Shown: positions 8,863 through 17,456 of the stretch, in pieces
Numbering within the stretch: the first letter of the stretch is position 1
Layout of the letters: every line of letters begins with the position of its first letter
Source of the DNA: Saprospiraceae bacterium
GTDB taxonomy: Bacteria > Bacteroidota > Bacteroidia > Chitinophagales > Saprospiraceae
Length of the DNA stretch: 64,000 bases
Direction of reading: 5' to 3'
NCBI GenBank assembly: GCA_016787525.1
Contig: JAEUUP010000136.1
Coordinates: 62,001-126,000 of the forward strand
The notes under the pieces: generated by a model
Seen by the model: only the letters and a program-made list of their open reading frames with translations
Database searches by the model: none
What the model was told of the DNA's origin: nothing
Translations under genes and position numbers: made by a program

Positions 8863-9165
8863 TTAGGCTTCTGGTGGTATTTCAGGAAGCAAAACATACT
8901 GTTCTGAGATGAGGTTATCGTGTTTGTGGTAGGTTGTTTTTTTGGTATTACGGAATAGTTGTATTCTAATTTGAAGATTTAAGGGGGCATTGTATATGAA
9001 GGTCTCTTTTTCTTTCTCTGTTTTTACTTTTCCTTCGCAATCATCGGCATCCATATCATCCACCAAAAGCTCAGGCATATCTTTTAGCTGTAGCTGTACT
9101 ATCAATGTGTCCATTGTAGTCAGCATCATAATGATGAGAAGAATAAAGGAAAAAAAATACTTCAT
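8863..9165 (-). CDS. Small exported protein with proline-rich C-terminus
   Basis: 100 residues. Residues 1-22 are strongly hydrophobic (signal peptide or membrane anchor), followed by an acidic patch DDMDADDCEGK and a C-terminus PEIPPEA. I do not recognise the family. It is 197 bp upstream of the SulP gene on the same strand; the parallel with the PPPEI protein ahead of the first carbonic anhydrase suggests that the two small proteins are related accessory or leader-type proteins. The gap to SulP contains the 10-mer at 8806 and no convincing gene. Confidence 0.6.
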   Translation of the reverse strand: MKYFFSFILLIIMMLTTMDTLIVQLQLKDMPELLVDDMDADDCEGKVKTEKEKETFIYNAPLNLQIRIQLFRNTKKTTYHKHDNLISEQYVLLPEIPPEA

Positions 9166-9531
9166 TGCTTGACAAACGATTCAGTGTAATTCTATTATAG
9201 ACTGCAAAAGTAATATTATTGTTCAAACCTAAAAGTAAAATTTTTGATTGACAATACTCGACCTATGCGACCCGCGACCCCTCAGTATAAATCTTCCTAT
9301 GGGTGAAAATAAATTTTAAGAATTGCATACCACTCGTGTGTGTCAAAAAATAGATAATTTCTTTAGAAGTATATAGGAAAATAGATTATTGAATAATTAA
9401 TCCATTGTCAATCAATAGAGTAAATTGTGCTTATTTTGTTTAAAAGAAGATATAATTTGAGTAAGTACTGCCTTGGAAAAATATCATTTTGCTTTTTTCT
9501 GAAAAAAAATAAAAAAAAATTGGCAAAAAAT

Positions 9532-9562
9532 TTTGACATATATAGATAGCTATATACTTTTA
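9532..9562 (+). promoter_or_regulatory. Promoter of the porin gene, TTTG-N19-TACTTTTA
   Basis: TTTG at 9532-9535 and TACTTTTA at 9555-9562 are spaced by 19 bp, the spacing of the Bacteroidota primary sigma promoter (consensus TTTG-N19-TAnnTTTG). The start codon follows at 9621. The stretch 9166-9530 contains one 10-mer copy (9278) and otherwise only AT-rich sequence in which I see nothing else. Confidence 0.65.
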
Positions 9563-9620
9563 CATCAAGTTTATAAGACAACATTAATTTTTATAAAAAA
9601 CAACATTAAAAATTTAAGGT

Positions 9621-11105
9621 ATGAAAAAATCTCTATCAGCTCTAACAATTATTTGGGTTCTTTTGCTAAGTGTGGTTTCGGTTAAGGCACAAGACAAAAA
9701 AACAGAAACAGCCGCGAAACCTGCTCCTGCTCCTGCTCCCGCTGCTGCGCCACAACAGCCTGCGGTTGATCACTCTTACAAACCGCTTACTTTAAAATTA
9801 AACGAAAGTGGTTCGAAGTATATCCGTTTCATCATGTGGCACCAAGTGTGGGCAAGCATGACTCAAAACAACCCTGGTTCATTGGATGTAAATGGTAATG
9901 ATATTGGTGGTAAGTGGACAGGTGATATTGCCATGCGTCGTTCTCGTTTTTTGATGTATTCACAAATCAGTCCACGTTTCTTGGTTTTGACACATTGGGG
10001 TATCAATAATCAGTCATTCATCAATGGTGGTGCAGCGAATCATGTGGCTGGCGTGACAGCTCCCGTTTCTAACTTAGGCAAAAAACCACAAATATACATC
10101 CACGATGCTTGGACTGAGTATGCTATTAAGCCTGGTCAATTGCACGTAGGCGGTGGCTTGCACTACTGGAATGGCGTTTCTCGCTTATCAAGTAATTCAA
10201 CATTGAACTTTATGACTTTAGATGCACCTATTTTCAACTGGTTCAACATCGAGGCAACTGACCAATTCGCACGTCAATACGGTATCTATGCAAAAGGTCA
10301 AGTAGGTAAGTTGGATTATCGTTTTTCACTTAACAAGCCTTTCATCAATGGCGTAAGTGCCGCAGCTAAAGGTACAGGTTTGACGGCTCAAGCGAAAGGC
10401 TCGGAGGTTTCTGTCAATGTTTTCAGTGAGAAGCCTGCATTGCAAGGGTATGTCAACTACATGATTTGGGACAAAGAAGCAAACGTTTTACCATTCTTTG
10501 TTGGAACTTATTTGGGTGCTAAAAAAGTGATGAATATTGGAGCGGGTTTCTATTCTCAAGCAGAAGCAACAGGCTATCGTACAACAGGTGTGACAACGGC
10601 GGACTCAATCACAAAAAATAACCAAACAGTATTAGGTGTAGATTTCTTCTTAGATATGCCTACTAAAAAAGGTAAAGGTGACTGTATCAACGTCTTGTTG
10701 ACTTATTACAACATGGACTTTGGTAAAAACTATATCCGTAACGTAGGTATCTTGAACGAACATACAACGGCTCCTGCATCAGCAACAAGCTGGGCAGGTG
10801 GTGGTAATGCACAACCTATGATTGGTACAGGCAATATTTTTTACGCACAAGTGGGTTATGCGTTTCCAAAAAATAAAATGGGCTACCAATTCATGCCTTA
10901 TGTAACAGTGACAAACAAAAAATTTGAACGCTTGGCTGACCCATCCACTCAATTTGCAGCAGGTCTCAACTGGTTTATCAATGGTCACAATGCTAAAATC
11001 ACGGCAGAATACTCAAATCGTCCTATTTATACATCAGGTACATCTGGTATCGTAAAAAGTGGTACAGCAGGTCAATTCACAATTCAATCACACATCTTCT
11101 TATAG
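9621..11105 (+). CDS. Outer-membrane porin
   Basis: 494 residues. A signal peptide ending VKAQ is followed by an Ala/Pro-rich linker (about residues 33-47) and then a barrel with alternating hydrophobic strands, many Gly/Asn/Tyr turns, and an ending on an aromatic-type last strand (TIQSHIFL). It resembles phosphate-selective-porin or OprO/OprP-like barrels in overall style but I cannot assign the solute. Its own strong promoter and the lack of any 10-mer copy inside suggest a highly expressed, constrained gene. Downstream is an organic-acid type symporter, so the porin may admit the same substrates. Confidence 0.8.
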   Translation: MKKSLSALTIIWVLLLSVVSVKAQDKKTETAAKPAPAPAPAAAPQQPAVDHSYKPLTLKLNESGSKYIRFIMWHQVWASMTQNNPGSLDVNGNDIGGKWTGDIAMRRSRFLMYSQISPRFLVLTHWGINNQSFINGGAANHVAGVTAPVSNLGKKPQIYIHDAWTEYAIKPGQLHVGGGLHYWNGVSRLSSNSTLNFMTLDAPIFNWFNIEATDQFARQYGIYAKGQVGKLDYRFSLNKPFINGVSAAAKGTGLTAQAKGSEVSVNVFSEKPALQGYVNYMIWDKEANVLPFFVGTYLGAKKVMNIGAGFYSQAEATGYRTTGVTTADSITKNNQTVLGVDFFLDMPTKKGKGDCINVLLTYYNMDFGKNYIRNVGILNEHTTAPASATSWAGGGNAQPMIGTGNIFYAQVGYAFPKNKMGYQFMPYVTVTNKKFERLADPSTQFAAGLNWFINGHNAKITAEYSNRPIYTSGTSGIVKSGTAGQFTIQSHIFL

Positions 11106-11163
11106 TAGAAGTTATTGTTTGAGTTAGAATAACAACAAGTATTTCCCAACATATTTCATTTAT

Positions 11164-11194
11164 TACTGAGGGAGTATAAAATGCCCCCTCAGTA
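11164..11194. repeat. Stem-loop made of an inverted pair of the 10-mer
   Basis: TACTGAGGGA at 11164-11173 (one mismatch) and CCCCTCAGTA at 11185-11194 face each other and pair over about 10 bp. It lies 58 bp after the porin stop. There is no clear T-run, so it is not a textbook terminator; it resembles the paired uptake sequences found after genes in Neisseria. Confidence 0.75.
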
Positions 11195-11262
11195 AACAAA
11201 TCGAAAAACACACTTTAAATAGAAAAAATCATTTTTTCAAAAAATTAAAAACTTAAAGCTCT

Positions 11263-12792
11263 ATGTCTAAAGAACAACTCTCAGGTGGCGCACTTGCATC
11301 GGTGATTGCGTCTTCATCAGTCGGTACACTCATCGAATGGTACGACTTTTATATCTTTGGCTCTTTGGCTAAAGAAATCTCAACTCAGTTCTTCCCTTCG
11401 GACAACCCAACTGCGGCTTTCTTGTCAACTTTGGCAACATTTGCGGCAGGTTTTATCGTTCGTCCGTTTGGTGCATTATTCTTCGGTCGCTTGGGTGACT
11501 TGATTGGTCGTAAATACACTTTCTTGGTAACATTGCTTATCATGGGTGGTGCGACTTTCATCATTGGTTGTATCCCTGGCTACAAAACAATCGGTGCTTT
11601 AGCTCCTGCTTTAGTGCTTATTCTTCGCCTTTTGCAAGGTTTGGCTTTAGGTGGCGAGTATGGTGGTGCTGCAACCTATGTCGCGGAACACTCTCCAGAA
11701 GATAAACGAGGTTTCTGGACTTCTTGGATTCAGACAACGGCAACAGTTGGTCTTTTCGTTTCGCTCATCGTTATCATCATTTGCCGCAATAGTATGACAA
11801 AAGAGGCTTTTGCTGACTGGGGCTGGCGTATTCCGTTCTGGTTGTCAATCATCATGGTTGGTATTTCAGTTGTTATCCGTATGCGTATGAACGAATCACC
11901 GTTGTTCGCAAAATTGAAATCAGAAGGTAAAACATCTAAAAACCCATTGGCAGAGTCTTTCGGTAAGAAAGAAAACTTCAAAATGGTATTGTTGGCGCTT
12001 TTTGGTGCAACATGCGGTCAAGGTGTGGTTTGGTATACAGGTCAGTTCTACGCAATGAACTTCTTGAAAGGTGCTTGTGCCGTTGAAGCTCAACAAGCTG
12101 AAACATGGCTTGGTATCGCTTTCCTTTTGGCAACGCCGTTCTTCGTTGTGTTTGCTACATTATCTGACAAAATGGGTCGTAAATGGATTATGTTGGCTGG
12201 TATGTTGTTATCTATCTTGACAACAAAACCACTTTTTGAAGCTATGAAATCTCAAACTGATCCTAAGAAAAAGACAGAAATCGCTGAGAAAATGGCTGTT
12301 GGTGCGCCAAAAATAGCTGCGAGTCCTAAAAATGCGCTTGACTCATTGATGACAACTGACACCACTCGTTATTATACAGATGGTACTTCAGTTAAAAAAG
12401 TAACGGTGGCAACTCTTTTTGCAGACTCTACAAAACGTGCGACTGCCAAACCAACCATTACATCAACTGTTAAATTGGGCGATAGCAACAAATGGTCTAT
12501 CATCGGTATCGTTTTCATACTCGTACTTTACGTAACTATGGCTTATGGTCCTATTGCTGCTTTCTTGGTTGAATTGTTCCCAACTCGTATTCGCTATACA
12601 TCTATGTCTTTGCCTTACCACATTGGCAATGGTGTATTCGGTGGCTTAGTACCTTTCATCGGTGCATTGCTCGTTGAATATTCACCAACAAAAGACATCT
12701 ATGCTGGTTTGAACTACCCAATTGGTGTAACCATCTTGTGTTTTGTTATTGGCTTGGTCTTCATGCCTAACAAGCCTGTAGCGGACGATTAG
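11263..12792 (+). CDS. MFS transporter, metabolite:H+ symporter (MHS) family
   Basis: 509 residues. The opening SSVGTLIEWYDFYIFGSLA, the loop motif FGRLGDLIGRKYTF and the later LVELFPTRIRYTSMSLPYHIGNG are diagnostic for the MHS branch (KgtP, ProP, ShiA relatives), inner-membrane proton symporters for organic acids, betaines or similar solutes. Twelve membrane segments can be traced. Between the segment LAGMLLSILTTKPLF and the segment IIGIVFILVLYVTMA there is an unusually long hydrophilic insertion of about 75 residues. The small membrane gene 141 bp downstream is its usual partner. No 10-mer copy occurs inside. Confidence 0.93.
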   Translation: MSKEQLSGGALASVIASSSVGTLIEWYDFYIFGSLAKEISTQFFPSDNPTAAFLSTLATFAAGFIVRPFGALFFGRLGDLIGRKYTFLVTLLIMGGATFIIGCIPGYKTIGALAPALVLILRLLQGLALGGEYGGAATYVAEHSPEDKRGFWTSWIQTTATVGLFVSLIVIIICRNSMTKEAFADWGWRIPFWLSIIMVGISVVIRMRMNESPLFAKLKSEGKTSKNPLAESFGKKENFKMVLLALFGATCGQGVVWYTGQFYAMNFLKGACAVEAQQAETWLGIAFLLATPFFVVFATLSDKMGRKWIMLAGMLLSILTTKPLFEAMKSQTDPKKKTEIAEKMAVGAPKIAASPKNALDSLMTTDTTRYYTDGTSVKKVTVATLFADSTKRATAKPTITSTVKLGDSNKWSIIGIVFILVLYVTMAYGPIAAFLVELFPTRIRYTSMSLPYHIGNGVFGGLVPFIGALLVEYSPTKDIYAGLNYPIGVTILCFVIGLVFMPNKPVADD

Positions 12793-12933
12793 TTAATTTT
12801 TAAATTGACTGTTTAATTATTGTTATTGTTTTTTGGCACGTAATTTTTCTAATATTAGAAATTTACAATCAATAGACATATAATCAATAGACAATTAAAA
12901 ATCATTGGTTTACAATTTTAAAAGAATTCAATA

Positions 12934-13167
12934 ATGAATATCATAAAAAAATTAATTGGCGTATTATGTATGATTCTTGCGCCCGTCGCTGCTTATATGC
13001 TCACAAGTGAGGGTATTAAAAAAATTGCAGCAGCAGCTCCTGAAGCTAAAACAAATGCAACCACTCAGTGGTCAATCCTCATCCTCATTTTCTTGCCCGT
13101 AATGGCTGGTTTACTACTTTTCGGTTGGTATGCTGTTAAAGGCGAGTTTGATGAAGTTGGTGCATAA
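12934..13167 (+). CDS. Small two-helix membrane protein next to MFS symporter, DUF6814-like
   Basis: 77 residues with hydrophobic segments at about 4-24 and 46-66 and a short charged tail (YAVKGEFDEVGA). Small proteins of this shape, beginning MN-x-x-K-K-x-x-G and ending W/YYAVKGE(Y/F)D, are common directly after MHS-type transporters in Bacteroidota, and I believe they are catalogued as DUF6814. Role unknown; a subunit or stabiliser of the symporter is a fair guess from the constant pairing. The start ATG at 12934 is the only sensible one. Confidence 0.8.
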   Translation: MNIIKKLIGVLCMILAPVAAYMLTSEGIKKIAAAAPEAKTNATTQWSILILIFLPVMAGLLLFGWYAVKGEFDEVGA

Positions 13168-13188
13168 TATTTTGAAATAGAGATTTTA

Positions 13189-13410
13189 AGTACAAAGGTG
13201 TTAAGACTATCATCTTCAATGTGTAGCCTTTTCGTCTTTGTACTTATCATCTCCTTATCTATCAATCTCCAAACGCAAAAAGATAATTTTGTTTTGATTT
13301 CTATTTGGTTGTGTTTCCGTTTTGCTTGTATCGGGCGACTCTAAGCCTAACAAGGGTCGCTCCGATACCAGTTTTTAATAAAACGCGAGTAGAAGCAAAA
13401 CATAAAACCA
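13189..13410. repeat. Imperfect nested inverted repeats in intergenic gap
   Basis: TAAGTACAAAG and its complement CTTTGTACTTA bracket about 13189-13244. A second set follows: an outer imperfect pair around TTGGTT..GTTTTGCTT and its complement (about 13303-13410), enclosing GTATCGG-GCGAC with GTCGC-CCGATAC. No coding potential. These are less perfect than the cruciform elements elsewhere and may be old copies. Confidence 0.5.
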
Positions 13411-13447
13411 AAAGCCCATGAATTCATAAGAACTCATGGGCTTTTTT
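13411..13447. terminator. Terminator hairpin
   Basis: AAAGCCCATGA pairs with TCATGGGCTTT and is flanked by A-rich and T-rich tracts. It is placed to end both the rightward transporter operon and the leftward 40-residue gene at 13508-13630. Confidence 0.75.
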
Positions 13448-13507
13448 ATGAAGTATGAAATACTGAGTTTTTTTTCATATTTCATACCTCATATTACATA
13501 TTTGAAA

Positions 13508-13630
13508 TTAATGGTGTCCATCACCCATGCTTGCATCACCCATGTGTGTCAATGCATAATAAGCACCATAGAAAAAACCAATCACTACAACAGCGATTAA
13601 AACATAACGAATGATTTTTTTGCTATCCAT
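13508..13630 (-). CDS. 40-residue single-pass membrane protein
   Basis: A short open frame of 40 codons plus stop, from the ATG complement at 13628-13630 to TAA at 13508-13510. It begins MDSKKIIRYVLIAVVVIGFF, has one membrane helix (about residues 7-27) and a tail rich in Met, Gly, Asp and His (HMGDASMGDGHH). The charged start, single helix, clean terminator at 13411-13447 and otherwise empty gap make it a credible gene. The His/Met-rich tail could bind metal; that is speculation. It is divergent from the small membrane protein at 13748. Confidence 0.6.
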   Translation of the reverse strand: MDSKKIIRYVLIAVVVIGFFYGAYYALTHMGDASMGDGHH

Positions 13631-13747
13631 TTTCTTAAATTTTTAATATTGAATCAATTTTTTTTACTTTCACAAAAATAAGAACAAATATAGAACTCTA
13701 TATATGATTGTGCCTTTTTTTTATTAAAAACCAAAAATTAAAAAATT

Positions 13748-13975
13748 ATGTCGGGCAAGCATTCCAAAGTAGCAGGGCTGTTTATTTTAGCGATGGTCTT
13801 ACTCAATTTTCCCCTTTTAGGAATTTTTACACATGCATCGTCGGTGAATGGTATCCCTACCATTTTGATATACTTATTTGTCGTTTGGCTCGCTATTATT
13901 TGGTTTATTAAGCAAAATGTTGATTCGCACCCGAAAGACAAAAAAGATAAAAACAAGAACGAACCTCAGAATTGA
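13748..13975 (+). CDS. Small two-helix membrane protein preceding symporter-kinase
   Basis: 75 residues: MSGKHSKVAGLFILAMVLLN starts the first helix, a second helix lies at about residues 37-57, and the tail is Lys/Asp-rich. Similar small proteins commonly precede solute:sodium symporters (the role filled by DUF3311/DUF4212-type proteins in other bacteria), and here a symporter-kinase fusion starts 94 bp downstream with the 10-mer (14036) between. It is probably an accessory subunit; the exact family is not recognised. Confidence 0.75.
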   Translation: MSGKHSKVAGLFILAMVLLNFPLLGIFTHASSVNGIPTILIYLFVVWLAIIWFIKQNVDSHPKDKKDKNKNEPQN

Positions 13976-14069
13976 TAACGTTTTTGCATGAAAAATCTCA
14001 ACATTTTGTACTTTCACCCGCCATAAACCTCAAAATACTGAGGGGGTACTTAATACACAATCGAATTTT

Positions 14070-16784
14070 ATGGGAATCAGCGTTTACGTTTATAGCTCAA
14101 TTATTTATATAGGCTTACTCTTTCTCATCGCTTACCTGTCTGAAAAGCAAGCCAGCAAAGGCAAAAGTTTTGTCTCGAACCCTTATTTCTACGCTCTTTC
14201 ATTGGCTGTCTATTGTACAGCATGGACTTTTTACGGTTCGGTGGGTAAAGCCGCAAAAACAGGTTTAAGTTTTTTGCCTATCTATTTAGGACCAACTATT
14301 TTTGCGCCCTTATGGCTTATTGTTTTGCGCAAAATGATTTTGGTTTCAAAAACACAGCGCATCACTTCCATCGCCGATTTTATCTCAAGCCGATATGGCA
14401 AAAGCACATATTTAGGTGTTTTTGTCACTTTGATAGCATTTTTAGGAGTCATTCCTTATATTTCATTGCAACTAAAAGCCATTGCCGACAGTTTTGACAT
14501 TTTGATAGGCTTATCATCAACCACACCTACAGGCGAAAATACAGAATCTACTTTTTTTTACAGTAATGCTTTTTATATCTCAATGGCTTTGGCATTGTTC
14601 ACCATTGTATTTGGAACAAGAAATCTTGAACCCAACGAACGACATGAGGGTTTAGTGGTTGCCATTGCCTTCGAATCTATCATTAAATTAGTGGCATTTT
14701 TAGCGGTCGGGATTTTTGTTACTTATGGTATTTACAACGGTTTCAGCGACCTTTTTAGCCAAAGCTTAGCGAATCCTCGAACTGCCAAGTTATTCTCAAT
14801 TTCGGAAATCACCTCGCCCAGTGAGTGGTTTTGGTTGAGCATGGTTTCGCTTTGCGCAGTTCTTTTATTGCCACGCCAATTTCATATAGCTATTGTAGAA
14901 AACTCGAACCCTAATTTTACGACCAAAGCTATGTGGCTTTTTCCGCTGTATCTATTGATAATCAATATATTCGTACTGCCTATCGCCATCGCAGGTATTC
15001 TCCAGTTCGGCAACAATCCATCTATTCGCCCTGATAGTTATGTACTCGAATTGCCACTTATGCACGGTCAGAATATTCTGGCACTTTTGGTTTTTATTGG
15101 CGGTTTGTCAGCAGCAACCAGTATGGTCATTGTGGAAACAACAGCATTGAGCATCATGATTTCCAACCACGTCATCATGCCACCATTGCTTTCGAGTTTG
15201 GCAAAAAGGGAAAATAATGATATTGATAATATCTCAAATTGGGTCATAGGAGTACGCAGAATAGTGATATTTTTTATCCTCTTTTTAGCTTTTGGCTATG
15301 TTCGAACCATCACAACCAATCGCGAACTGGTATCTATTGGATTGGTATCATTTGCCGCCGTCACTCAATTTGCCCCCTCAGTATTCGGAGGCTTGTTCTG
15401 GAAAAATGCGACAAAAGCGGGTGCATCAACAGGTCTTTTCCTTGGATTTGTCATTTGGTTTATCACTTTACCTTTGCCGACTATGGCAGAATACAACATC
15501 ATTCCAACTAGCATCATTACTGAGGGGTACTTTGGTCACTGGTGGTTGAAACCTTACGAACTGTTTGGCTTACAAGGTTTTGACCGCATTTCTCATTCAG
15601 CCTTTTGGAGTTTATTTTTTAACGCTGGTGCATTTATCGGCGTTTCTCTATACACCAAACAGTCCACAACGGAAGCTTCTCAAGCTGACTTATTTGTTAA
15701 TATATACAAGTATTTGAATATTGGTAACGAGTTTGAAGTATTCAAAAGAGAAGCTAAAATGGAAGATTTGGTATTCTTGATGAACCGTTTTTTGGGAGAA
15801 GATAGAACTCGTTTTTTGTTAAAAACATTTGAAGAAGAAAATAAAATCAGTCTTTCAAAAATCAAAATTGCAGATGCCGAATTGGTCAACTATGCCGAAA
15901 CCAATTTAGCAGGCGCTTTGGGTGCTTCTTCTGCCAAAATCATCTTAGGTTCAGTTGTAAAAGAAGACCCCATCAGTTTGGATGAAATGCTGACATTGCT
16001 CGACCAAACCCAAGAAATCATCATTTCTAATCGAAAACTGGAGCAAACAACCCAACAATTGCAATTGGCAAATAAGCAGCTTAAAGAATTAGATCGTCTA
16101 AAAGCCGATTTCATCACAACAGTGACGCATGAGTTGCGGACACCTATGACTTCTATTCGTGCTATGTCAAAAATTTTGATGGACAATAAAAACTTACCAC
16201 AGGAGAAACAAGCACAATTTTTAAAAATAGTGGTAGAAGAAACAGAACGCATAACACGTCTCGTTAATCAAGTGTTAGATATAGAGAAAATTCAATCTAA
16301 TGCCTACGAATGGCAGTATGAAGACATCAACCTCACCGATTTGGTCAGCAAAGCCTATATTAGTTTTACGCCTGCTATGTTGGAAAAAGGCATTCAACAC
16401 GAGCTGTTGAAACCCGAAACAGCGGTAATTGTAAGAGGTGACAGTGATAGAATCATGCAAGTTGTGGTCAATTTATTGTCAAACGCCTTAAAATTTGCGC
16501 GTACTGAGGGGGGGCAGATTTGGGTGCAATTATTCACCACACCAAGTCATGCTGTGTTGAAAGTGAGTGATAACGGTATTGGCATTGCCTCTGACAAACA
16601 AGAATTGATTTTTGGTCGTTTTACTCAAATCAACAATCCCAAAATGGGCAAACCGCAGGGGAGTGGTTTAGGTCTTTTCATCACAGAACAGATAGTCAGT
16701 CACTTCGATGGCACTATTCGAGTAGAAAGTATCGTTGGAGAAGGTGCGACTTTTATTGTTGAATTACCGCTTTTAAAAAATTGA
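14070..16784 (+). CDS. Solute:sodium symporter-histidine kinase fusion (CbrA-like)
   Basis: 904 residues. Residues about 1-530 are a solute:sodium symporter (SSS) domain with some 13 membrane helices. Residues about 640-680 form a coiled linker. A HisKA domain follows with H687 in TVTHELRTPMTS, then an HATPase domain with N box NLLSNALKFA, G1 DNGIGI and G2 GSGLGLFI. Such fusions sense a transported solute and feed a two-component system, as in CbrA. No response regulator gene is adjacent, so its partner must be elsewhere. 10-mer copies at 15374, 15528 and 16502 are read as APSV, TEGY and TEGG, the last close to the ATP-binding region. Probably co-transcribed with the preceding 75-residue gene. 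Confidence 0.93.
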   Translation: MGISVYVYSSIIYIGLLFLIAYLSEKQASKGKSFVSNPYFYALSLAVYCTAWTFYGSVGKAAKTGLSFLPIYLGPTIFAPLWLIVLRKMILVSKTQRITSIADFISSRYGKSTYLGVFVTLIAFLGVIPYISLQLKAIADSFDILIGLSSTTPTGENTESTFFYSNAFYISMALALFTIVFGTRNLEPNERHEGLVVAIAFESIIKLVAFLAVGIFVTYGIYNGFSDLFSQSLANPRTAKLFSISEITSPSEWFWLSMVSLCAVLLLPRQFHIAIVENSNPNFTTKAMWLFPLYLLIINIFVLPIAIAGILQFGNNPSIRPDSYVLELPLMHGQNILALLVFIGGLSAATSMVIVETTALSIMISNHVIMPPLLSSLAKRENNDIDNISNWVIGVRRIVIFFILFLAFGYVRTITTNRELVSIGLVSFAAVTQFAPSVFGGLFWKNATKAGASTGLFLGFVIWFITLPLPTMAEYNIIPTSIITEGYFGHWWLKPYELFGLQGFDRISHSAFWSLFFNAGAFIGVSLYTKQSTTEASQADLFVNIYKYLNIGNEFEVFKREAKMEDLVFLMNRFLGEDRTRFLLKTFEEENKISLSKIKIADAELVNYAETNLAGALGASSAKIILGSVVKEDPISLDEMLTLLDQTQEIIISNRKLEQTTQQLQLANKQLKELDRLKADFITTVTHELRTPMTSIRAMSKILMDNKNLPQEKQAQFLKIVVEETERITRLVNQVLDIEKIQSNAYEWQYEDINLTDLVSKAYISFTPAMLEKGIQHELLKPETAVIVRGDSDRIMQVVVNLLSNALKFARTEGGQIWVQLFTTPSHAVLKVSDNGIGIASDKQELIFGRFTQINNPKMGKPQGSGLGLFITEQIVSHFDGTIRVESIVGEGATFIVELPLLKN

Positions 16785-16810
16785 TAGACAAGGATTTATA
16801 AAATAGCAAC

Positions 16811-17335
16811 ATGAAATTATTCTTCAAATCCGTTATCGTTCTTTTACTACTAATCGCCGTCGTATTAGGTTATGTACGCGAAGTTCCGTACTTTTCAAAC
16901 ACGTTCGATATTTTGTATTTGTTTTTCCGATTTCTATTTGTTGGCGTTCTCGTGGGCATATGTTTAGGTTGGTTTGTAAGTAGAAAAATGCAGGATGCGA
17001 GCGACCGTATGCCTGTTTTTTTACTTTGTTTGGTTCCCTGTATGGCTGTTTTTCCATTATTGGGCATACTGTCCAATCACATTTTAGTCGCAAAAGACCC
17101 CCTCAGTATCAAAGTCATTTTTGAGAAAGAAGAGCCATTGATGACCAGCCGTTTTGGTGTCCGAAAAAACAGTATTATCCAAGCCGATGCCTATTATGTT
17201 TATTTCACAAGAAACTACAAACAAGACCGTGTTCGGTGCAAAAATCAAAGCTTTCGAAGCATCGAAAAAGGTCAAGAAATCGAGTTACCCATCAAAAAAG
17301 GATTTTGGGGATTTGATTTTGTAGAAATCAAATAA
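16811..17335 (+). CDS. Uncharacterised membrane protein
   Basis: 174 residues, 26 bp after the symporter-kinase stop and therefore likely in the same transcript. Three hydrophobic segments (about residues 5-21, 32-56 and 67-90) are followed by a soluble C-terminal half that starts with KDPLSIKVIFEKEE and ends EIELPIKKGFWGFDFVEIK. The RF-V-KNS and QEIELPI stretches suggest a beta-rich extracytoplasmic domain. I do not recognise the family. A 10-mer copy at 17099 is read as DPLS. Confidence 0.65.
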   Translation: MKLFFKSVIVLLLLIAVVLGYVREVPYFSNTFDILYLFFRFLFVGVLVGICLGWFVSRKMQDASDRMPVFLLCLVPCMAVFPLLGILSNHILVAKDPLSIKVIFEKEEPLMTSRFGVRKNSIIQADAYYVYFTRNYKQDRVRCKNQSFRSIEKGQEIELPIKKGFWGFDFVEIK

Positions 17336-17456
17336 AAAAGCTTGGACTTAGAGAAACACAAGTTTTTCAGATAAAAAATTTTGCCTTTATGCTTAGAGAA
17401 ACGAATTTTACTATATTCGCCCTCAATCATTTATCAACCAAATTCATCATAACGAA

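Noticed and set aside
8724-8912. 62-codon plus-strand frame between SulP and the small IPPEA gene
   Set aside because: It overlaps the end of the minus-strand gene, has no domain, and part of it is simply the 10-mer read as TPQY.
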